Shown: in pieces, positions 33,557-42,446 of the stretch
How the letters are laid out: every line of letters begins with the position of its first letter
How positions within the stretch are numbered: position 1 is the first letter of the stretch
NCBI GenBank assembly: GCA_021732785.1
Contig: JAKFUG010000014.1
Coordinates: forward strand, 62,001-126,000
From: Planctomycetaceae bacterium
Lineage (GTDB): Bacteria > Planctomycetota > Planctomycetia > Planctomycetales > Planctomycetaceae
Direction: 5' to 3'
DNA: 64,000 bases
Translations under genes and position numbers: made by a program
The notes under the pieces: generated by a model
What the model was told of the DNA's origin: nothing
The model's input: the letters and a program-made list of their open reading frames with translations, nothing else
The model's database searches: none

Positions 33557-34504
33557 ATGATGTTGCACCGATTCGCCATTCTCGCCGTGGTTGTAATGAT
33601 ATCGTCCACCCTCCGTGCGGCCGAACCAACCCCACTCGAACTGCTACAAAACGCGAAGCGCGTCGTCTTTCTCGGCGACAGCATCACCGCGGCGGGGCCG
33701 TATGTGGCGAATGTTGAGGCGTGGATGCTCACGCAGAAGTGGGAGCGGCGGCCGTTTGTCATCAATGCGGGACTGCCCAGCGAAACGGTGTCGGGGCTGA
33801 GCGAAGACGGCCACGCGGGGGGCAAATTCCCGCGGCCTGATTTGGCGGAACGCCTGGACCGTGTGCTGGCCGTTACCAAGCCCGACCTGATCATCGCCTG
33901 CTACGGCATGAACTGCGGCATCTATCTGCCGTTCGATGACGCCCGGCATCAGCGGTACGAAGCCGGTTTGAAACATCTGCGCGAGAAAGCCGCTGCAATA
34001 GGGGCGAAGGTGATCCACATCACACCGCCGTTGTACGATGACCAGCGGTCGCCGAAACCGTTTTCGTACAACGAGGTGCTGGACAAATACAGCGATGGTT
34101 TGCTTGCCCATCGAGCCGACGGTTGGGTGGTGATCGACCTGCACCACCCGATGACGGCGGCGGTGAAGGAACACCGTGTGAAGGACCCGCAGTTCACGTT
34201 CCAACCGGACGGTGTCCATCCCAACGCCGACGGCCACTGGTTCGTCGCCCAGCAGTTCATTCTGGCGTGCGGTGACGCTGCAGCGTGTATGTTCGCCACG
34301 CCGCAGGAAATGTTAGCCGCCCACGAAGTTCCGCAAGGTGTACTGCCGCTGGTGCAACAGCGCTCCAACATCCTGCGCGATGCCTATGTCGCCACAGCCG
34401 GCCACAAACGCCCCGGTGTCGCGGTCGGATTGCCGCTCGATCAAGCCGAACAAAAAGCCGCGGAATTGACGAAGCAGATCGGGGTGTTGCTGATGACGAA
34501 GTAG
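33557..34504 (+). CDS. Secreted SGNH/GDSL hydrolase
   Basis: The 315-residue protein has a Sec signal ([18 protein letters not shown]) and the SGNH fold blocks: [10 protein letters not shown] with nucleophile Ser42, [12 protein letters not shown] (block II Gly), [12 protein letters not shown] (block III Asn) and [12 protein letters not shown] (block V Asp/His). It should be a periplasmic esterase acting on carbohydrate esters or similar. Its place after the exported oxidoreductase hints at sugar metabolism, but the 121-bp gap does not prove an operon. The frame ends at 34504. Confidence 0.88.
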   Translation: MMLHRFAILAVVVMISSTLRAAEPTPLELLQNAKRVVFLGDSITAAGPYVANVEAWMLTQKWERRPFVINAGLPSETVSGLSEDGHAGGKFPRPDLAERLDRVLAVTKPDLIIACYGMNCGIYLPFDDARHQRYEAGLKHLREKAAAIGAKVIHITPPLYDDQRSPKPFSYNEVLDKYSDGLLAHRADGWVVIDLHHPMTAAVKEHRVKDPQFTFQPDGVHPNADGHWFVAQQFILACGDAAACMFATPQEMLAAHEVPQGVLPLVQQRSNILRDAYVATAGHKRPGVAVGLPLDQAEQKAAELTKQIGVLLMTK

Positions 34505-34587
34505 GACGGTACCTCAGGGGGATGTCCGTCAGAAGCATCCTGAATCCATTGTACTTGGTGAGCGGCGTGTTACGGGAGTCATACAAC

Positions 34588-34953
34588 ATGAACAGCGCCA
34601 ACGGTCACGATGAACGCATCGCAAAAATGACGTTTGCGTCCGTGTACCCCCACTATGTTGCCAAGGTGGAAAAGAAAGGCCGGACCAAAGAAGAACTGCA
34701 TCAGGTGATCACCTGGCTGACGGGCTTCAACGAAAAAATGCAGCAGAAGCAGATCAAAGACAAAGTGACGTTTGAGCAATTCTTTGACCAAGCCACGCTG
34801 AACGCCAACGCGCACCTGATCACCGGTGTCATCTGCGGCTATCGGGTGGAAGAGATTGAGAATCCCTTAACGCAGAAGGTCCGATACCTCGACAAGTTGA
34901 TCGACGAATTGGCGAAAGGCCGAAAGATGGAAAAAATCTTGCGTGCAGAATGA
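34588..34953 (+). CDS. DUF2200-family protein
   Basis: The 121-residue product matches the DUF2200 pattern across its length: [69 protein letters not shown] and [24 protein letters not shown]. It is a small soluble protein of unknown function, sometimes found in B. subtilis and other distant bacteria. GGGAG precedes ATG 34588 by about 10 nt. It is convergent with glpK, with 44 bp between the stops. Confidence 0.9.
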   Translation: MNSANGHDERIAKMTFASVYPHYVAKVEKKGRTKEELHQVITWLTGFNEKMQQKQIKDKVTFEQFFDQATLNANAHLITGVICGYRVEEIENPLTQKVRYLDKLIDELAKGRKMEKILRAE

Positions 34954-34997
34954 GCTGGTCCATGTCTGCCTGATTCGTTCCCCGGCGGCGACGCGTT

Positions 34998-36488
34998 CTA
35001 TCGCTCCCAATGCTGGCTCCTTTCGACGGCACGTTTCCAATCGGCATAGAGGCGGGATCGCTCTTCGTCTGTGCCCGCGGGTTGGAATTCCGCATCGCAG
35101 GCCCAGTTGCGGCGCAGGTCGTCCAGGCCGTTCCAATAACCCACGGCGAGTCCCGCGAGATAGGCCGCACCGAGGGCGGTCGTTTCCTGCACCACTGGGC
35201 GGCGGACGAGCACGCCGAGTTGATCGGCCTGGAATTGCAGCAGCCAGTTGTTGGCCGTCGCGCCGCCGTCCACACGCAGGCCTTTGAGCGGAGTGCCGGC
35301 GTCGGTTTGCATCGCTTCGAGGACATCGCGCGTCTGGTACGCCATCGCTTCGAGTGCCGCGCGGGCGATGTGCCCGCGCGTGGTCCCCCGGGTGAGACCG
35401 ACGAGCGTGCCACGGGCCTGCGAATCCCAGTACGGGGCTCCGAGACCGACGAATGCCGGGACGAAATAGACCCCGGCGTTATCGGGAACGGACTGCGCCA
35501 GCGACTCGGTTTCCGCAGCGGACTTCACGATACCGAGACCATCCCGCAGCCACTGCACGGCGGCCCCGGCGACAAAGATCGACCCCTCGAGGGCGTACGT
35601 CACCTCGTCGCCAATCTTCCACGCAATCGTCGTCACCAACCCCTGTGTTGAAGCGACCGGCGTGCGGCCCGTGTTCATCAACAGGAAGCAACCGGTGCCG
35701 TAAGTGTTCTTCGCCGTGCCCGGTTCAAAGCAGGTTTGTCCGAACGTCGCCGCTTGCTGATCGCCGGCGCAACCGGTGATGGGAATCGCCCGGCCGAACA
35801 AGCTCGGATCGGTTTCGCCGAGCAAACCACTGGACGGCATGACGGTGGGCAACATCGCCCGCGGGATGTTCAACGCCCGCAGCAGTTCGTCGTCCCAATC
35901 GCCAGTGTGAATGTCGTAGACCATCGTGCGACTGGCGTTCGTCGCATCGGTGACATGCCGCTTTCCGCCCGTCAGTCGCCAGAGGAGAAACGAATCGACC
36001 GTGCCGAACAGCACATCGCCGCGTTCCGCCGCGGCGCGGGCGCCGGAGACCGTGTCGAGCAGATGGGCGATCTTGGTCCCCGAGAAATACGCGTCAATCA
36101 CGAGCCCCGTCTTGCGGCGAACGGTGTCTTCCAGGCCGTCCGCTTTCAATCGTTCGCAGCGGTCCGCCGTGATGCGGCTTTGCCAGACAATCGCCGGGGC
36201 GATGGCTTGGCCGGTGTGCCGATCCCAGAGAATCGTTGTCTCCCGCTGATTGGTCACTCCAATCGCCGCGATGTTGGCCGCGGTCGTTTTGGCCTGTTCG
36301 ATGGCCCCTTTGGCGGTGGCCAACTGGCTCGACCAGATGTCTTCCGGATCATGCTCGACATGCCCCGGCTGCGGATAATGCTGCGGGAATTCCTGCTGCG
36401 CCATGCCAACCGGACGGCCATCGTGACCAAACACAATGGCGCGACTGGACGTCGTTCCCTGATCGAGGGCCAGGACATATTTCGACAT
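34998..36488 (-). CDS. glpK: Glycerol kinase
   Basis: The 496-residue product has the normal glycerol kinase length and FGGY-family blocks: [93 protein letters not shown] and [19 protein letters not shown]. It phosphorylates glycerol to glycerol 3-phosphate with ATP in the cytoplasm, feeding lipid synthesis or glycolysis. ATG 36488 has GGGAG 9 nt upstream; the frame runs 196 codons further upstream but that part is non-homologous and antisense to upp. No glpF or glpD gene is adjacent. It is divergent from upp. Confidence 0.95.
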   Translation of the reverse strand: MSKYVLALDQGTTSSRAIVFGHDGRPVGMAQQEFPQHYPQPGHVEHDPEDIWSSQLATAKGAIEQAKTTAANIAAIGVTNQRETTILWDRHTGQAIAPAIVWQSRITADRCERLKADGLEDTVRRKTGLVIDAYFSGTKIAHLLDTVSGARAAAERGDVLFGTVDSFLLWRLTGGKRHVTDATNASRTMVYDIHTGDWDDELLRALNIPRAMLPTVMPSSGLLGETDPSLFGRAIPITGCAGDQQAATFGQTCFEPGTAKNTYGTGCFLLMNTGRTPVASTQGLVTTIAWKIGDEVTYALEGSIFVAGAAVQWLRDGLGIVKSAAETESLAQSVPDNAGVYFVPAFVGLGAPYWDSQARGTLVGLTRGTTRGHIARAALEAMAYQTRDVLEAMQTDAGTPLKGLRVDGGATANNWLLQFQADQLGVLVRRPVVQETTALGAAYLAGLAVGYWNGLDDLRRNWACDAEFQPAGTDEERSRLYADWKRAVERSQHWER

Positions 36489-36649
36489 GGTGATGACTCC
36501 CGGATGTGCGTCGTGATGATCGTTAATCCTACGCTTGCCGCTTCGCAGATGGAACGCCGCTCCATTTGTCATGCCGCCCTTCGCCACACTTGCGTCTCGC
36601 CACCGCAGGCGGTGCAATTGTGGCTTCGGAATTTGAAACGGAGCAAAAT

Positions 36650-37279
36650 ATGGGGCACCTGAATCACGTCCGACACCCGCTGGTCGAGCACCACTTGGCG
36701 CGACTGCGCGAACGGACCACGCCGCCGCCGGAGTTTCGGCAGTTGGTGCATCGGCTGGCGATGTTGCTGGCGTACGAAGCGACGCAGGACTTGCCGACGT
36801 CGCCCGTGAGTGTGGAGACGCCGCTGACGATGACGACCTGCCAGACGCTGGCGGGGCGTGTCGGGCTGGTGCCGATTTTGCGGGCCGGGTTGGGGATGGT
36901 CGATCCGATCCTCGAATTGATTCCCGATGCGGAGGTGTGGCATCTGGGGGTGTATCGGGATGAAGCGACCGCGCAGCCGGTGGAATACTACAGCAAGATC
37001 CCCGCGACACGGCCGGTCGATGTGGCCCTGGTGCTCGACCCGATGCTGGCGACCGGGGGTTCCGCGGCGGCGGCATTGACGGTGCTGCAAACGTGGGGCG
37101 TGAAGCGCATCAAGCTGTTGTCGATCATTGCGGCCCAGCCGGGCGTGGAACGGATCTGGTCGGAGTTCCCCGACGCGCAGATCCACGTCTGCACGGTCGA
37201 TCCGATTCTGAACGATCACAAATATATCGTCCCCGGACTGGGCGACGCCGGCGACCGCAGCTTTAATACGCTGCGGTAA
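36650..37279 (+). CDS. upp: Uracil phosphoribosyltransferase
   Basis: The 209-residue protein is a standard Upp: [18 protein letters not shown] at the start, [19 protein letters not shown], the PRPP loop [17 protein letters not shown] and [16 protein letters not shown] at the C-terminus, which binds uracil. It makes UMP from uracil and PRPP in pyrimidine salvage. GGAG lies upstream of ATG 36650. A 10-bp hairpin follows the stop, and tgt begins 53 bp further on. Confidence 0.95.
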   Translation: MGHLNHVRHPLVEHHLARLRERTTPPPEFRQLVHRLAMLLAYEATQDLPTSPVSVETPLTMTTCQTLAGRVGLVPILRAGLGMVDPILELIPDAEVWHLGVYRDEATAQPVEYYSKIPATRPVDVALVLDPMLATGGSAAAALTVLQTWGVKRIKLLSIIAAQPGVERIWSEFPDAQIHVCTVDPILNDHKYIVPGLGDAGDRSFNTLR

Positions 37280-37283
37280 AGTC

Positions 37284-37306
37284 GCCCTGTCGCTGGGCGA
37301 CAGGGC
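37284..37306 (+). terminator. 10-bp hairpin after upp
   Basis: Arms 37284-37293 (gccctgtcgc) and 37297-37306 form a perfect stem with a 3-nt loop, 5 bp after the upp stop. There is no T-run. The sequence resembles a common palindromic motif, so it may be repetitive rather than a dedicated terminator. Confidence 0.5.
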
Positions 37307-37332
37307 TACCTACGAATCTGGACTCTCAACTC

Positions 37333-38451
37333 TTGACTGCCTTCTCCTACGAACTTCTCGCGACCGATCCCGCCACCGGGGCCCGCGTTGGCAAATGGCA
37401 TACGCCGCATGGAACGGTTGACACTCCCGCGTTCATGCCTGTCGGCACGCTCGGCACGGTGAAGGGTTTGACACCCGAACAAATCCGTGCGACCGGGGCG
37501 CAGCAGGTGCTCGCGAACACGTATCACCTCGCGTTGCGGCCCACGGCCGATGTCGTCGAAACGCTCGGCGGGCTGCATCAATTCATGCAGTGGAATGGCC
37601 CGATTCTCACCGACAGCGGCGGGTTTCAGGTGTTCAGCCTCGCGAAACTCACAAAAATCAACGACGAAAAAGTTGTCTTCCGGTCGCACATCGACGGCAG
37701 CCTGCTGGAACTCAGTCCCGAACGGGCGGTCCGGATTCAGGAACAACTCGGGGCGGACATGATCATGTGCCTCGATGAATGCCCGCCGCATGATGCCCCG
37801 CCGGAGAAGATGATCGCCGCCGTGGATCGCACCACACGATGGGCCCAGCGCTGTCGTGAAGCGCAGGTGCGGACTGATCAAGCGCTGTTCGGAATTTTGC
37901 AGGGGGGCACTCATCGGGAAATGCGGGAACGCTCCGCGGCCGGGTTGTTACCGATCAATTTCCCCGGATACGCGATCGGCGGGCTGAGCGTAGGCGAAGC
38001 CCCCGCGGAGATGTATTCCACACTGGATTTTACGGTTCCGCTGCTGCCGACCGATCGGCCGCGGTATCTGATGGGGGTCGGTCGTCCGGTCGATTTGCTC
38101 GAAGGGGTGTTACGCGGCATCGACCTGTTTGATTGCGTCATGCCGACGCGCAACGGCCGCAATGCGACGGCGTTCACCAGTGCCGGAACGGTGAAACTGC
38201 GGAATCTGAAACACCGGACCGACACCGGCCCGCTCGATCCGGAATGCCCATGCCCGGTCTGCACGCGGTTCAGTCTGGGATACCTGCGGCACCTGTTTAT
38301 CGCCGAGGAAATGCTGGGGCCAATTCTCGTTTCCTGGCATAACCTCACGTACTATCAGACGTTGCTGCGGGATCTCCGAGTGGCGATTATCAGCGGGACG
38401 GCGGCGGAGTTCCGGACGCGACAACTTGCCCGCTGGGGCAGTTCTGTCTAA
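37333..38451 (+). CDS. tgt: Queuine tRNA-ribosyltransferase
   Basis: The 372-residue enzyme exchanges guanine 34 of GUN-anticodon tRNAs for preQ1. Family blocks are [41 protein letters not shown]-like [15 protein letters not shown], the catalytic-region [26 protein letters not shown] and the zinc site [17 protein letters not shown]...H. It starts at TTG 37333 because no in-frame ATG or GTG lies before the conserved N-terminus; there is no clear ribosome-binding sequence. Queuosine synthesis genes queA, C, D and E are not seen nearby. Gene follows upp directly. Confidence 0.95.
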   Translation: MTAFSYELLATDPATGARVGKWHTPHGTVDTPAFMPVGTLGTVKGLTPEQIRATGAQQVLANTYHLALRPTADVVETLGGLHQFMQWNGPILTDSGGFQVFSLAKLTKINDEKVVFRSHIDGSLLELSPERAVRIQEQLGADMIMCLDECPPHDAPPEKMIAAVDRTTRWAQRCREAQVRTDQALFGILQGGTHREMRERSAAGLLPINFPGYAIGGLSVGEAPAEMYSTLDFTVPLLPTDRPRYLMGVGRPVDLLEGVLRGIDLFDCVMPTRNGRNATAFTSAGTVKLRNLKHRTDTGPLDPECPCPVCTRFSLGYLRHLFIAEEMLGPILVSWHNLTYYQTLLRDLRVAIISGTAAEFRTRQLARWGSSV

Positions 38452-38492
38452 ACTACCCGCTTCTCGCGCGCCGGGCGGAAGTCCGCACGGCG

Positions 38493-38642
38493 TCAGGGAG
38501 TTCCGATTTTGATCGCGGCCGCATGACCGATTTCCGGTCGACGTGCCGCCATGAAATCGAACACATCGAGGTGTCGCACCCGCGGCGCTCCTTTCGTCAC
38601 GATGACATGTTGACCGGGGTTTTTCCCTTCTGTCACGTTCAT
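38493..38642 (-). CDS. Possible 49-residue protein in the tgt-yajC gap
   Basis: A 50-codon frame on the minus strand runs from ATG at 38642 to TGA at 38493. Its product has a balanced composition, with HVIVTKGAPRVRHLDVFDF followed by MAARRPEIGHAAAIKIGTP, unlike typical shadow frames. No strong ribosome-binding site precedes the ATG (only CGGA adjacent). I recognise no family. It could equally be a remnant of a longer gene: the frame is open for 13 codons upstream of the ATG before a stop. Confidence 0.3.
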   Translation of the reverse strand: MNVTEGKNPGQHVIVTKGAPRVRHLDVFDFMAARRPEIGHAAAIKIGTP

Positions 38643-38726
38643 TCCGACAATGGGTCGCCGTCTAATGCGACGCCCCGATGGTCAGTGAGACACGGGTGAA
38701 ATCGACCCGGTTGCAGGATCAGTCGG

Positions 38727-39077
38727 ATGCTTGGCGGATTGGATTACCTGACGTTGCTGGCAGATGCCGAAAAGGCGCAAGAGCCTTCGTTGTGGGCTTT
38801 GTCGCCGCCGATGCTCGCCATGATTGTCCTGGCGTTTTTGCTGCTGGTCATGCCGCAGCGGAAGGAAAAGCAGAAGCGTCAGGATTTTCTGAACGGCCTG
38901 AAACAGAACGACCGCGTGGTCACGATCGGCGGAATTATCGGGTCGGTGGCGAACATCTCCCCGGATCGAAAAGAGTTCACTCTCAAGGTCGACGATTCCA
39001 CGCGGATCAAGTTCCTCCACTCCGGCATCGCCAGCAAGGTCGAAGACGCGACTTCCGAAGGCACGAAGGCCATTTAA
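38727..39077 (+). CDS. yajC: Preprotein translocase subunit YajC
   Basis: The 116-residue protein has one transmembrane helix (SPPMLAMIVLAFLLLVMPQ) followed by the conserved RKEKQKRQDFLNGLKQNDRVVTIGGIIGSVANISPDRKEFTLKVDDSTRIKFLHSGIASK region of YajC. It associates with SecDF in the SecYEG holotranslocon. Placement upstream of secDF, 97 bp before the chosen start, matches the usual tgt-yajC-secD order. The predicted N-terminus is short and outside the membrane. Confidence 0.95.
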   Translation: MLGGLDYLTLLADAEKAQEPSLWALSPPMLAMIVLAFLLLVMPQRKEKQKRQDFLNGLKQNDRVVTIGGIIGSVANISPDRKEFTLKVDDSTRIKFLHSGIASKVEDATSEGTKAI

Positions 39078-39173
39078 CCCGCCGGCATGATGCCGCGGCC
39101 GGCCCGAACTGGTGTGCGACCAGACGGGCCGGAATCAGTACCAGTCACGCACAAGCCGAATTGGAACGGACGC

Positions 39174-42155
39174 ATGGACGGAATGGGAATGGGCCTGCTG
39201 CTGGCGCAAGCGGCAGGTAATAAAGCTGCCGCACCGGGTGTGCCCTGGCAGGCTTTCGCCACGATCGCACTCGTGTTCATTGTCCCCTTCGTGTTGGGGC
39301 AATTGATCGCCACAAGCCTGAAACTGAAGGAATTCGGCTTCAAGATGGGAGTGGTGCTCTTCAGCATTTTCCTGTCGGCCGCTCCGTTTGTGTATCAGGC
39401 CATGCTGGGCAAACCGATGTCGAAAGCCATTTCGCTCGGCATCGATCTCGCCGGGGGAACCAACCTGATTTACGCCGTCGACCACGTCAAAGCCAAGGCG
39501 GATCAGAAGGTCGTCGATAATGCCACGCTCGACAAGATGGTGGGGGCGATCATGCGCCGCATCAATCCGGGTGGCACGGAAGAACTGACCGTGCGCCGCG
39601 TCGGCAATGACCGCATCGAAGTGATTATCCCCGGTGCCGATCGCGAAGTCGTCGAACAGAAAAAGCGGCAGATCGTCAACCTGGGCAGTCTCGAATTTGC
39701 GATTCTGGCCAACCAGAAGGATCACGCCAACGAGATTCGCATCGGGAGTGAAATGCGGCCCGACCAGAACAGCCATTTCCGCGATGGACGGCTGGTATTG
39801 AGCTGGCGCGATGTCGCCAAAGGTCAGGTGGTTAATGCGTCCGGGGCCGATCGGACCGCCACGCGCGAAGTGGAACGCGTCATCGACGGCGAAAAAGTCA
39901 AAGTCCGTCAATTTCTCGTGGTGCATGAAACGCCGGAGAAGGCGGTGACGGGCCGATATCTGACGCACGCCCAGTCGCAAATGGACGAAAACGGCCAGAT
40001 GGCCGTCGGTTTCAATTTCAGCGCCCGCGGCGGTCAACTCTTTTCGCAACTGACGGAAAAGTACAAGCCCGATAAAACGGAAGGATTCGAGCGCCGGTTG
40101 GCCGTCTTGCTCAACGGTGAAATTCAAACCGCCCCGACCATCCGCACGCGCATCGGCGACCGTGGACAAATCACGGGCAACTTCAAGCGGGAAGAAATCG
40201 ATCAGTTGATCAGCGTGCTCAACGCCGGGGCGCTCGAAGTTCCCTTGATTGAGCAACCCGTCAGCGAGTTCACCATCAGTCCGTTGCTCGGCGTCGACGT
40301 GCAAACCAAGGGGATGCGGGCGATTGTCATCTCGGCGATCGTCGTGCTCGGCTTCATGGGAGTGTACTACCTGCTCGCCGGGGCCGTGGCGAATCTCTGT
40401 TTGATTCTCAATCTGATTACCGTCGTGGGCGCGATGGCCCTCATCGAAGCGACGTTCACCCTGCCCGGTTTGGCCGGTCTCGTGCTGACCATCGGGATGG
40501 CGGTCGACTCCAACGTGCTGATTCACGAACGCATGCGGGAAGAACTGGCCCGTGGTGCCAGCCTTCGCATGGCGATCGAAAACGGCTTCGACAAAGCCCT
40601 CTCCGCCATCATCGACGGCAACGTCACGTCGCTCATCACCGCCGTGATTCTGTACATGATCGGCAGCGATCAGATCCGCGGCTTCGCGATTTCACTGTTC
40701 ATCGGTCTGACGCTGAGCATGTTCTCGGTTCTGTACTTCGGCCACATGTGCTTCCAGATCATCGAACGGAAGAAGTGGGCCCGCACGCTGCACATGATGC
40801 AGTTCATGGGCGAAACGAAACTCGATTTTCTAAAGACGCAAGGGTATGCGTTTGCGTTGTCCGGAGCCGTGATTGTCGCGGGGTTTGCGGCGTTGTTTGC
40901 CCGCGGGGTAAATAACCTCGACATCGACTTCACCGGTGGCACGATGGTCACGTTCGAATTCGTCGATCCGCAAAAGACCGAGGACGTTCGTTCCAAATTG
41001 AGCGAGAAATTCGGTTCGACCATCAGCTTGGAGCGACTCGTGCTCGCCGGGGAGCAAGCCGCAGCGGAAGGCGGGCATCGCTATCGGGTTCGCACAACGG
41101 AAAAAGTCCAGGCGACCGTCACGAAGTCCCTGACGGAAGCCTTCAGCGACAAGTCGATGGCGCTCCTCCGCGTGACGCTGGACCCCGCCGAAGTGACGGC
41201 GATTCCAGCCGATGCCAAATCGGAGGACGGCGGGGAAGATCGTTTTGCAGGCGGCTCGCAGGCGACGTTGAAGTTCAGCGGAAGCGGCCTGAGCACCGCG
41301 ACGGCAGCGGCCTATCTCGCCGATGAACTGCGCCGCATTCCTGGTGAAAAGGAAGGCAGCTCGAAATACGACGCGGCGGCAAGCTTAATCGATATCGCCG
41401 GCAAGACGGCGGCACCGAAAGATGCGGCTGCCACCACGACAACGGAAAAGTTTGTCGAAATGGATGCGAAGGCGATTGGGCAAGTCGCCCCGGCGGACTT
41501 CCAGTCCGCCATCACCGCCATGGCGACGAAGATGACCAGCAACCCGGCATTCGAGGAAGTCAACTCGTTCGATACCTCGGTCGCCACGGAAACCCAGCGC
41601 GATGCTATCCTCGCCATGCTTGCGAGCCTGGCGATGATCGTGGTGTATATCTGGTTCCGTTTTGAAAACCTCTACTTCGGTTTCGCAGCGGTCGTCGCGC
41701 TCGCCCACGACGTCCTCGTGACCCTCGGCAGCGTTTGTCTGGCAGCTTACCTCAGCAACACGCCGATCGGCACGATCTTCATGTTCGATGACTTCAAGGT
41801 GAATCTCGCGCTCATCGCGTCGTTGCTGACGATTATCGGTTACTCGATGAACGATACGATCGTTATCTTCGACCGTCTTCGCGAAATCCGCGGCCGCAAC
41901 CCAGACATCACCTACGACATGATCAACCTCAGCGTGAATCAGACGCTGTCCCGAACGTTGCTGACCGCCCTGAGCACATTCCTGGTCGTGGTGATTCTCT
42001 ACGTCTTCGGTGGCTCCGGGATTCACGGCTTTGCGTTCTCGATGATCGTCGGTGTGATCACCGGCTGCTACAGCACGGTCTACATTGCGAACCCGGTGCT
42101 GTACTGGCTGATCGTTCGCCAAAACCGGAAATCGGGTGCCGTCGTTAAGCCTTAG
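39174..42155 (+). CDS. secDF: Fused SecD-SecF protein-export membrane subunit
   Basis: From ATG 39174 the product is 993 residues. The SecD half begins with a membrane segment (FATIALVFIVPFVLGQLI) and the LGIDLAGGTNLIYAVD motif (about residue 90), then the P1 domain and its membrane block (GAMALIEATFTLPGLAGLVLTIGMAVDSNVLIHERMREELARGASLRMAIENGFDKA). The SecF half starts near residue 550, with VNNLDIDFTGGTMVTFEF and the membrane block LAMIVVYIWFRFENLYFGFAAVVALAHDVLVTLG, GYSMNDTIVIFDRLREI and NQTLSRTLLTALSTFLVV. It uses the proton motive force to pull preproteins across the membrane. The SecF periplasmic domain is about 110 residues longer than usual. ATG 39087 would add 29 residues that do not resemble the family. 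A strong terminator follows. Confidence 0.95.
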   Translation: MDGMGMGLLLAQAAGNKAAAPGVPWQAFATIALVFIVPFVLGQLIATSLKLKEFGFKMGVVLFSIFLSAAPFVYQAMLGKPMSKAISLGIDLAGGTNLIYAVDHVKAKADQKVVDNATLDKMVGAIMRRINPGGTEELTVRRVGNDRIEVIIPGADREVVEQKKRQIVNLGSLEFAILANQKDHANEIRIGSEMRPDQNSHFRDGRLVLSWRDVAKGQVVNASGADRTATREVERVIDGEKVKVRQFLVVHETPEKAVTGRYLTHAQSQMDENGQMAVGFNFSARGGQLFSQLTEKYKPDKTEGFERRLAVLLNGEIQTAPTIRTRIGDRGQITGNFKREEIDQLISVLNAGALEVPLIEQPVSEFTISPLLGVDVQTKGMRAIVISAIVVLGFMGVYYLLAGAVANLCLILNLITVVGAMALIEATFTLPGLAGLVLTIGMAVDSNVLIHERMREELARGASLRMAIENGFDKALSAIIDGNVTSLITAVILYMIGSDQIRGFAISLFIGLTLSMFSVLYFGHMCFQIIERKKWARTLHMMQFMGETKLDFLKTQGYAFALSGAVIVAGFAALFARGVNNLDIDFTGGTMVTFEFVDPQKTEDVRSKLSEKFGSTISLERLVLAGEQAAAEGGHRYRVRTTEKVQATVTKSLTEAFSDKSMALLRVTLDPAEVTAIPADAKSEDGGEDRFAGGSQATLKFSGSGLSTATAAAYLADELRRIPGEKEGSSKYDAAASLIDIAGKTAAPKDAAATTTTEKFVEMDAKAIGQVAPADFQSAITAMATKMTSNPAFEEVNSFDTSVATETQRDAILAMLASLAMIVVYIWFRFENLYFGFAAVVALAHDVLVTLGSVCLAAYLSNTPIGTIFMFDDFKVNLALIASLLTIIGYSMNDTIVIFDRLREIRGRNPDITYDMINLSVNQTLSRTLLTALSTFLVVVILYVFGGSGIHGFAFSMIVGVITGCYSTVYIANPVLYWLIVRQNRKSGAVVKP

Positions 42156-42205
42156 CCTGTCGCTACGACTGCTCCGTAATTGGGAAGTCGTTCTCAAGAA
42201 CTGAG

Positions 42206-42246
42206 GCGACGCTGTTCAAACCGTTCGCGGTAATGAACAGCGTCGC
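42206..42246 (+). terminator. Strong intrinsic terminator after secDF
   Basis: A perfect 13-bp stem (42206-42218 with 42234-42246, gcgacgctgttca) and 15-nt loop are followed directly by five T residues (42247-42251). It lies 50 bp after the secDF stop and closes the yajC-secDF unit. Confidence 0.85.
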
Positions 42247-42446
42247 TTTTTCGTTTCGTCTTGTAGGAAAAGCCGTTTCACAACGGAATCTCTCGCTGAA
42301 CGGCGAATCGGGACTATCGCGTCCCTTCGGCAATGCGCGGCCGATCTCTGCTCTTTCTCGAACGCGCAATCCCCGCCTGGCTCGCGATCGTCGGGTAAAG
42401 TTCCTTGTCGGCTTTACCTGTCTGTCGTGTTCAACAGAGCCATTCC

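Noticed and set aside
36489-37076. N-terminal extension of glpK to 692 residues
   Set aside because: The extra 196 residues are Pro/Arg-rich, antisense to upp and unlike any glycerol kinase; ATG 36488 has a good ribosome-binding sequence.
39135-40526. 463-codon minus-strand frame opposite secDF
   Set aside because: Composition is biased to Asp, His, Arg and Gly with no recognisable domain, and the opposite strand encodes an unmistakable SecD half.
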